64,000 nucleotides of DNA, taken from positions 1 through 64,000 of the forward strand of contig JANYJY010000045.1 in assembly GCA_025358295.1 (NCBI GenBank), in the 5' to 3' direction. Positions 59,198-64,000 of the stretch are shown piece after piece. Position 1 is the stretch's first letter. Each line of letters starts with the position of its first letter. The notes under the pieces were generated by a model. The model did no database searches and had not been told where the DNA came from. It saw nothing but the letters and a program-made list of their open reading frames with translations. Source of the DNA: Gammaproteobacteria bacterium. Its GTDB lineage: Bacteria; Pseudomonadota; Gammaproteobacteria; Steroidobacterales; Steroidobacteraceae. The position numbers and the translations under genes were made by a program.

Positions 59198-59627
59198 CGC
59201 AGTGATGCGCAAGGGACGAGACCGCCCGCAGCGGTAGGATCGCTGAGAAGAAGGGAATTAATCCCGACCACGCCATTGCCCGTGCCAGATTCGGATATTT
59301 TTACACGATCGAGCAGTCACGATCGACGAAATCCTTACGCTCCAGGGGCCGGCGCGCCGCAAAGCTGCGATCGCCAGACTCGAGGCCGTCCTCGGCGACA
59401 GTGCGTCTAATTGCCCGACGGCGACACCGATGCTCCGTCAATGCAACCGTGGGTTCGGATAGGCCGCCGGCGATCCCTTGCAATGTAAAGAATTGGAATC
59501 GAAATTTCTTCGGCGCGGAATGAGCTTGGAGGTATTGATTGTCAATTGAGCAGCATTCCATTGTCCGATCGGGGCATTATGACTGCTCCGTTTGGGTGCA
59601 CTCGCATGCCGTTGAGGCTTTCTTTAC

Positions 59628-60182
59628 CTAGTTGAGAAGTTCCTCGAGACGATCGGCCGCGTCACGGCCAAATCGCCGCGTCACCGCCCGCAACAGATCG
59701 AGATCCACGGGGCCCTGCGCGCCCTGGAAGGCAGCTCGGGCATCTGCGAGGTCCTGCGGACCGCCCGCAAAGCATTTCATGGCAATGAAGTCTTCTCGAC
59801 CGACGATGCGCAAATTGACGCCGTGAAAGGGCACTTCGATGGCTCGCGAAAAGAGCGTTGGATCCAGGCCGCGTAGCCCCCCGAGAAGCTCCACTCGATT
59901 GCCGTGGGAGTCGCTCAAGATGAGCATGCTCAAAATCGGATCGTTGTAATCCCCGCGCCGAAGCGTCACCTCGAAGTGAGCGGCTGCAAGTGTCGTGGAG
60001 ATCGTCGCGAGGCGCGAGTAGGAGACGCTGAGTAAAGCGTCCACGTCACTCGACGCTCGCACCACGGCATGCGCGGCGAGCGCGAAGGCACCGATCACCA
60101 CATAGTCGATGTTCTCGCGAGTCAGGATTTCAGCGACATCAATGAAGAGGAGCGCCGATTGACCCGGTCGCTCTGTTCTCAC
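59628..60182 (-). CDS. nucleotidyltransferase-fold protein (AbiEii/DUF6036-like)
   Basis: IDYVVIGAFALAAHAVVRASSDVDALLSV...VELLGGLRGLD...REDFIAMKCFAGGPQDLADARA. Confidence 0.75.
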   Translation of the reverse strand: MRTERPGQSALLFIDVAEILTRENIDYVVIGAFALAAHAVVRASSDVDALLSVSYSRLATISTTLAAAHFEVTLRRGDYNDPILSMLILSDSHGNRVELLGGLRGLDPTLFSRAIEVPFHGVNLRIVGREDFIAMKCFAGGPQDLADARAAFQGAQGPVDLDLLRAVTRRFGRDAADRLEELLN

Positions 60183-60643
60183 GCGGTGCCCACCGTTGCG
60201 TATAGCCGCCGCTGCTCAGCGGCGCGACCCGCCTGATGCAGCGCACCCAGGAGTTGGTTGTGTTCCAGAAACGCTTCGAGCCGCGCGCCTGGAGTCAGAC
60301 GACGTTCGGACTCTCCTGACGATTCTCGGGCTTCCTGCGCGAGTTTGGATCCGGGCGCATTCGTGCCTCGTCTAGGGAGACCCGAGACGAACGCGCCCGC
60401 CTCCTTGGCGTCGCGACCAGTTTGCAACGTGATCGGCAGTCCCACGCGAACGGCAATCCGGAGCAGAAATTCGATCGACAGATCGGACACGCGACCATTG
60501 ATGATCTTGCTCAATGTTGGCTGGGGTACGCCCAACCGCCGGGCAGCCGCCACTTGCGTGTCACCTAAACGTCGCGCAGCTCTCGATACTTGCAGCGCAA
60601 TATCGCGGCGCAACGATTGGATGGTGGCTTCATCGGGTAGCAT
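60179..60643 (-). CDS. XRE-type HTH protein (putative antitoxin/regulator)
   Basis: DTQVAAARRLGVPQPTLSKIINGRVSDLSIEFLLRIAVRVGLPI; 4-nt overlap with the nucleotidyltransferase gene. Confidence 0.8.
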   Translation of the reverse strand: MLPDEATIQSLRRDIALQVSRAARRLGDTQVAAARRLGVPQPTLSKIINGRVSDLSIEFLLRIAVRVGLPITLQTGRDAKEAGAFVSGLPRRGTNAPGSKLAQEARESSGESERRLTPGARLEAFLEHNQLLGALHQAGRAAEQRRLYATVGTA

Positions 60644-60659
60644 CAGAAAGCGCTCAGCG

Positions 60660-60681
60660 ATTATAGTAAATTCATTATAAT
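60660..60681. promoter_or_regulatory. inverted repeat ATTATA-N10-TATAAT upstream of the XRE gene
   Basis: Direct reading; 17 bp upstream of the predicted start in an AT-rich patch. Confidence 0.35.
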
Positions 60682-60836
60682 CCCTAATATACTCTAAATA
60701 CTACTATATTATTCAACTAGTTATGATACCAGCAGATGAGATGCTCTCGGTTGGCGGGCTGATGAGAAAAGCAAGCAGCCGGTTTCTGCGCATTCGCAGA
60801 TAGCCCTCAGCCGTCAAACCGGAGTCAGACTCGGAA

Positions 60837-61208
60837 TTAGGGCTTACGCTCCTTCAACTCGATGATCAGGCCTCGCATTTCCGTGGCGCCGGTGTTCTCA
60901 CCGATATGAGAGGTTGCCGAAATCCACCGTACGTCTCCCAACTTGCTGTGGCGCTCCGTCGGCGGTTGGCCGGGAATGATGTTGCGCACACTATAGTCAC
61001 TCAGGGAGACGGCAACACTGTCGGGATGCGAATGCACTGGCCACTTCTGCCCTGGCTCGGTTACGAACCCAAGTACTCGAACGCGCTCATTCTCAAACAC
61101 GACTTTGTAAACGTTCGGCGCGACTTGCAGTGCGTCCATCTTGTTATCGGCTGTCGCGGCGCACAGAACGCCGCACATAGCTAACAGTCCTACACTCACA
61201 TAGCGCAT
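60837..61208 (-). CDS. secreted cupin-like small protein
   Basis: Signal peptide; VRVLGFVTEPGQKWPVHSHPDSVAVSLSDY. Confidence 0.7.
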   Translation of the reverse strand: MRYVSVGLLAMCGVLCAATADNKMDALQVAPNVYKVVFENERVRVLGFVTEPGQKWPVHSHPDSVAVSLSDYSVRNIIPGQPPTERHSKLGDVRWISATSHIGENTGATEMRGLIIELKERKP

Positions 61209-61363
61209 ACGATATTGCCTCCGCGAGGATTGCTCAGATCTGGTTTCAACTCATGGGTTCTTTTACGGCACGCCGGCTTGGGTGGCGGCGTCGAGCTCTT
61301 CCCCGCGTTGGGCGCCGCCGGTTTTAGCTTGCTGTCTTTAAAGCGAGGCTGCGTTTCATTGTG

Positions 61364-62572
61364 CTACGCCAACGCATACGTTCGACAATGCTCAAGATAC
61401 GCCGCCTCGTGGGCAGCCGCGAGTTCCACGACGCTCGACCAAAGCCACGGCGGAGCATCGAGGCGCTTGGCACGGCGAGCGCGCAAACTCGATCGAAATT
61501 CGCGACGCGTGGAGGAATCCATTTGCCGCGCATGCGCCCGGCCGACCACGCTGGCGAGATATCGGGCAGCGCTCACGGCCTCCTCCCGAGTCAATTGGTC
61601 TATCTCCAGCTTCAAATCCTGCGGCATGAGTTCACGTAAAAACACGGAACGACCGAGCAGACGCGCCGGCATCATGCGCTCGCCGAGCGCTGGCGAGAGA
61701 CTTCGCGCCCCCTCCACCACGCGCTGTGCGTTATCGGTGGGCATCTTGGCACGCGCTGCGTGGGGAGCCGCGGCCGGGGTCGCTTCCTTGATGTCGATCA
61801 GGCAATAATCATCTTCTTTATTTTTGCCATTGCTGACACCCAAAAGTACCGCATATCGAAGTCGCCCGAGGGAGCTGCACCCCTTCATCCAATAGGCGGC
61901 GTCCAATACTTCGATCTTAGAATCATCATTACGAAACTTAAGCGAGGCGACAAGTCGCCGCACGGGTTCCTCTGTAAACAATTTACCGATCGCGCGCTTT
62001 TCCTCTTTTGACAGAGGCCAGAAGCGCGTACCAAGGGGAATATTCGGTTTCAAATCCCGTAGTCGCTCACGTGCCAAATGCTTCCAGGTGCGGCTCATGG
62101 CCTGTCGCATCACCACACGAACACACTCGGGCTTTTCCTCAAATGCACCTCCGCGAGGCGGCGCAATCAGTGCGCGCTCGTAACCTTGCATCATCTGTTC
62201 GAGCATGTGGGCCGTTGTGACGCCGGGCAAATCGGAGCCGCGTGCCGCAGAACTTAAAGACAACGCGAGGCGGATGAGATCGTGGTTGGGATTACCAATC
62301 ACCGTCTGATCGAGATCGCGTATTTGAATGTGAATCTTGCCTTTGGAGTCCGCCAAAGGACCTAAATTGCCGACATGGCAGTCCCCGCAGATCCAAACCG
62401 GCGGGCCCTTCGGTACGACTCGCTGGCCGCCCTCGGCGAGCCACTTATAAAATTGCACGGTGCTGCCACGCACGTAGGCGTGCGCCGAGGCCGCCATCTT
62501 GGCATTTCGCCGCTCGGTAAGCGCTCGAGCACGGGCGCTTATCGTTGGAATATGCTCTTTTTTAGCTTTCAT
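61364..62572 (-). CDS. DUF2252 family protein
   Basis: SAHAYVRGSTVQFYKWLAEG, WICGDCHVGNLGPLAD, IQIRDLDQTVIGNPNHDLIRLALSLS, C-terminal GRAHARQMD. Confidence 0.9.
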   Translation of the reverse strand: MKAKKEHIPTISARARALTERRNAKMAASAHAYVRGSTVQFYKWLAEGGQRVVPKGPPVWICGDCHVGNLGPLADSKGKIHIQIRDLDQTVIGNPNHDLIRLALSLSSAARGSDLPGVTTAHMLEQMMQGYERALIAPPRGGAFEEKPECVRVVMRQAMSRTWKHLARERLRDLKPNIPLGTRFWPLSKEEKRAIGKLFTEEPVRRLVASLKFRNDDSKIEVLDAAYWMKGCSSLGRLRYAVLLGVSNGKNKEDDYCLIDIKEATPAAAPHAARAKMPTDNAQRVVEGARSLSPALGERMMPARLLGRSVFLRELMPQDLKLEIDQLTREEAVSAARYLASVVGRAHARQMDSSTRREFRSSLRARRAKRLDAPPWLWSSVVELAAAHEAAYLEHCRTYALA

Positions 62573-62781
62573 AGCGTGGGCAGGGACCTGATCCGAAGAA
62601 TATCAGCATTTTGAGATACATGAACCTGTCTAGTGATGTGGGACCAACGCTGCCGGCGCCAGAGAATAAAAGACGACCGGCATGTCAGCGATCGGCACCG
62701 AATTACGTATTCCTATTATAGGAACGAGTCCCTCTTGCCGATCCACCGACCGGGCATTGGTCGAAAACATAACAGGGGTAC

Positions 62782-63468
62782 ATGATGAAAATTAACACTG
62801 ATGGAGTCAGGCGCGCAGCGGTAGTCGCTTCCGTCGCCTTGATAATAGCGGGTTTCGGCGTCAGCGCGACCCGAGCCGACGACGATGACTTTGGCGTCGA
62901 ACGGTCACGCGTCCGTATCGGCTTTGCAGTTGCGCCTGTCCCGCTGAACGTGAGGGGCAAGGATCGAGAACTCGTGGGCCTTGGAAGCTACCTCGTCAAC
63001 GTGGTTGCGGATTGCAATGGCTGCCATAGCCCTCCACGATTCGCTTACGCAGGCGGAGGAAATCCTTATTTCAAGGGCAATCAGCCGAAGGTCGTCAACC
63101 AGGCCGTGTACTTGGGTGGCGGGCAGGACTTCGGCCAGCTAATCCCGGGAACGCCGAACATCGTCTCTCGCAACTTGACCCCCGATAAGTCAGGACGTCC
63201 TGCGGGCGGCCGGTCGTGGTCAGAGTTTCGCCAAATCATCCGGACGGGAATCGATCTGGATCATTTACACCCCAATTGCTCGGATTCCGCCAGCACGAAT
63301 TGCTTTCCCGCCATGCAACCGTTTAACGGAGATTTACTGCAAATCATGCCTTGGCCTGCATTTGAGAGTCTGACGGATCATGAACTGCGCGCGATCTATG
63401 CCTATTTGAGCGCCATTCCCTGCATTTCTGGACCGCCCACCGGCATATTGCATAACGATTGTATCTAG
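62782..63468 (+). CDS. periplasmic cytochrome c
   Basis: Signal peptide; VNVVADCNGCHSPPRFA heme site; MPWPAFESLTDHELRAIYAYLSAIP. Confidence 0.82.
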   Translation: MMKINTDGVRRAAVVASVALIIAGFGVSATRADDDDFGVERSRVRIGFAVAPVPLNVRGKDRELVGLGSYLVNVVADCNGCHSPPRFAYAGGGNPYFKGNQPKVVNQAVYLGGGQDFGQLIPGTPNIVSRNLTPDKSGRPAGGRSWSEFRQIIRTGIDLDHLHPNCSDSASTNCFPAMQPFNGDLLQIMPWPAFESLTDHELRAIYAYLSAIPCISGPPTGILHNDCI

Positions 63469-63493
63469 CCGCAGTCGATTCGCATTGAGAGGC

Positions 63494-63520
63494 AAGAAGT
63501 CCGCCGAGCGCGGACTTCTT
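63494..63520. terminator. terminator-like hairpin
   Basis: AAGAAGTCCGC-CGAGC-GCGGACTTCTT, 11-bp perfect stem 25 nt after the cytochrome stop. Confidence 0.6.
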
Positions 63521-63915
63521 GCTCGCTTGCCCGCAAACCTCCAGCGCGAGAGGTCTAAACCGGCGCTGCCTCAGGCCCGAGATACCGCTGACAGTGAAGT
63601 CAGGCGGGCGCTGCACACCGGCGCCAGTCATGTCTCACGACGGAGCCATGGAACTGGCGGTGATGTGGATGAGCTAAGTGACCACCGGTTGTGTTGCCGA
63701 TCTGCGACCCCAGACCGGAATCTGATCCACGCGCAGCTATGCGTCCACCACAGACCAGAACACCGTCCTACAGTTCACACCCTTAAAGAAGGCCGGCTGC
63801 AAGCTGGTATTCCAGTATCGGCTGCAACCGTTTCTATGGCAGCATGATGTGGAAGTCCGCACCGCCGGAACCCGCGCGATAAAGGACATCGATCTGGAGG
63901 CTTTCGGGGCAATCA

Positions 63916-64000
63916 ATGACGGGAAAGTTCAGGCATACCGCGATCACGGTACTTCTTCTGGGGGCTGCCATTTGCTCAGAGCCGTCGAGCGCGCTGCCTG
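63916..64000 (+). CDS. secreted protein, partial (runs off the right edge)
   Basis: Manual translation MTGKFRHTAITVLLLGAAICSEPSSALP..., signal-peptide-like; not in ORF track because it is open at the edge. Confidence 0.5.
   Translation, partial: MTGKFRHTAITVLLLGAAICSEPSSALP

Noticed and set aside
61215-61808. 197-aa plus-strand ORF
   Set aside because: Mostly antisense to the DUF2252 gene.
63640-63900. Coding-looking stretch SYASTTDQNTVLQFTPLKKAGCKLVFQYRLQPFLWQHDVEV
   Set aside because: Short, no start, followed by a better signal-peptide start at 63916 in another frame; too weak to call.

Overview
The window is a high-GC bacterial chromosome segment of about 64 kb. Gene content (UrcA, SapC, tryptophan-halogenase/TonB-receptor sugar locus, DUF885) suggests a gammaproteobacterium of the Steroidobacter/Nevskiales kind; that placement is inference. 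I support about 50 protein genes, and many ORFs in the supplied track are antisense shadows of these. Main blocks: (1) a CadC-like regulator running off the left edge, paired UrcA genes, a ParB-like protein, a DUF885 protein, an orphan PAS histidine kinase, a KAS III enzyme and PBP1B; (2) a zinc-ribbon/SDR protein, a predicted pseudokinase-TonB fusion, a Tat M20 peptidase and a coiled-coil/FGE-sulfatase protein; (3) a TTQ amine dehydrogenase operon (heavy chain, MauE, MauD, light chain, cytochrome c) with no mauG in the window; (4) a small toxin-antitoxin island: HEPN/MNT pair with an operator-like repeat, and a zeta-like toxin that appears internally deleted; (5) a beta-glucoside utilisation locus (Trp halogenase, SapC, cupin, TonB receptor, MFS, LacI, GH1, GH3) with LacI-type palindromes in the divergent promoter; (6) an oxidative cluster (FAD monooxygenase, Zn-ADH, GMC oxidoreductase, heme c/PQQ dehydrogenase); (7) a radical SAM protein with a CX4CX2C motif, RluE, RecQ, an unlisted 53-aa lipoprotein plus a 741-aa secreted protein of unknown function, an orphan HipA, a divergent lipoprotein-hydrolase/subtilase pair, an XRE-nucleotidyltransferase pair, a DUF2252 protein and a cytochrome c. 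No rRNA, tRNA, CRISPR array or intact transposon was seen. All family calls come from reading motifs; no database search was run.
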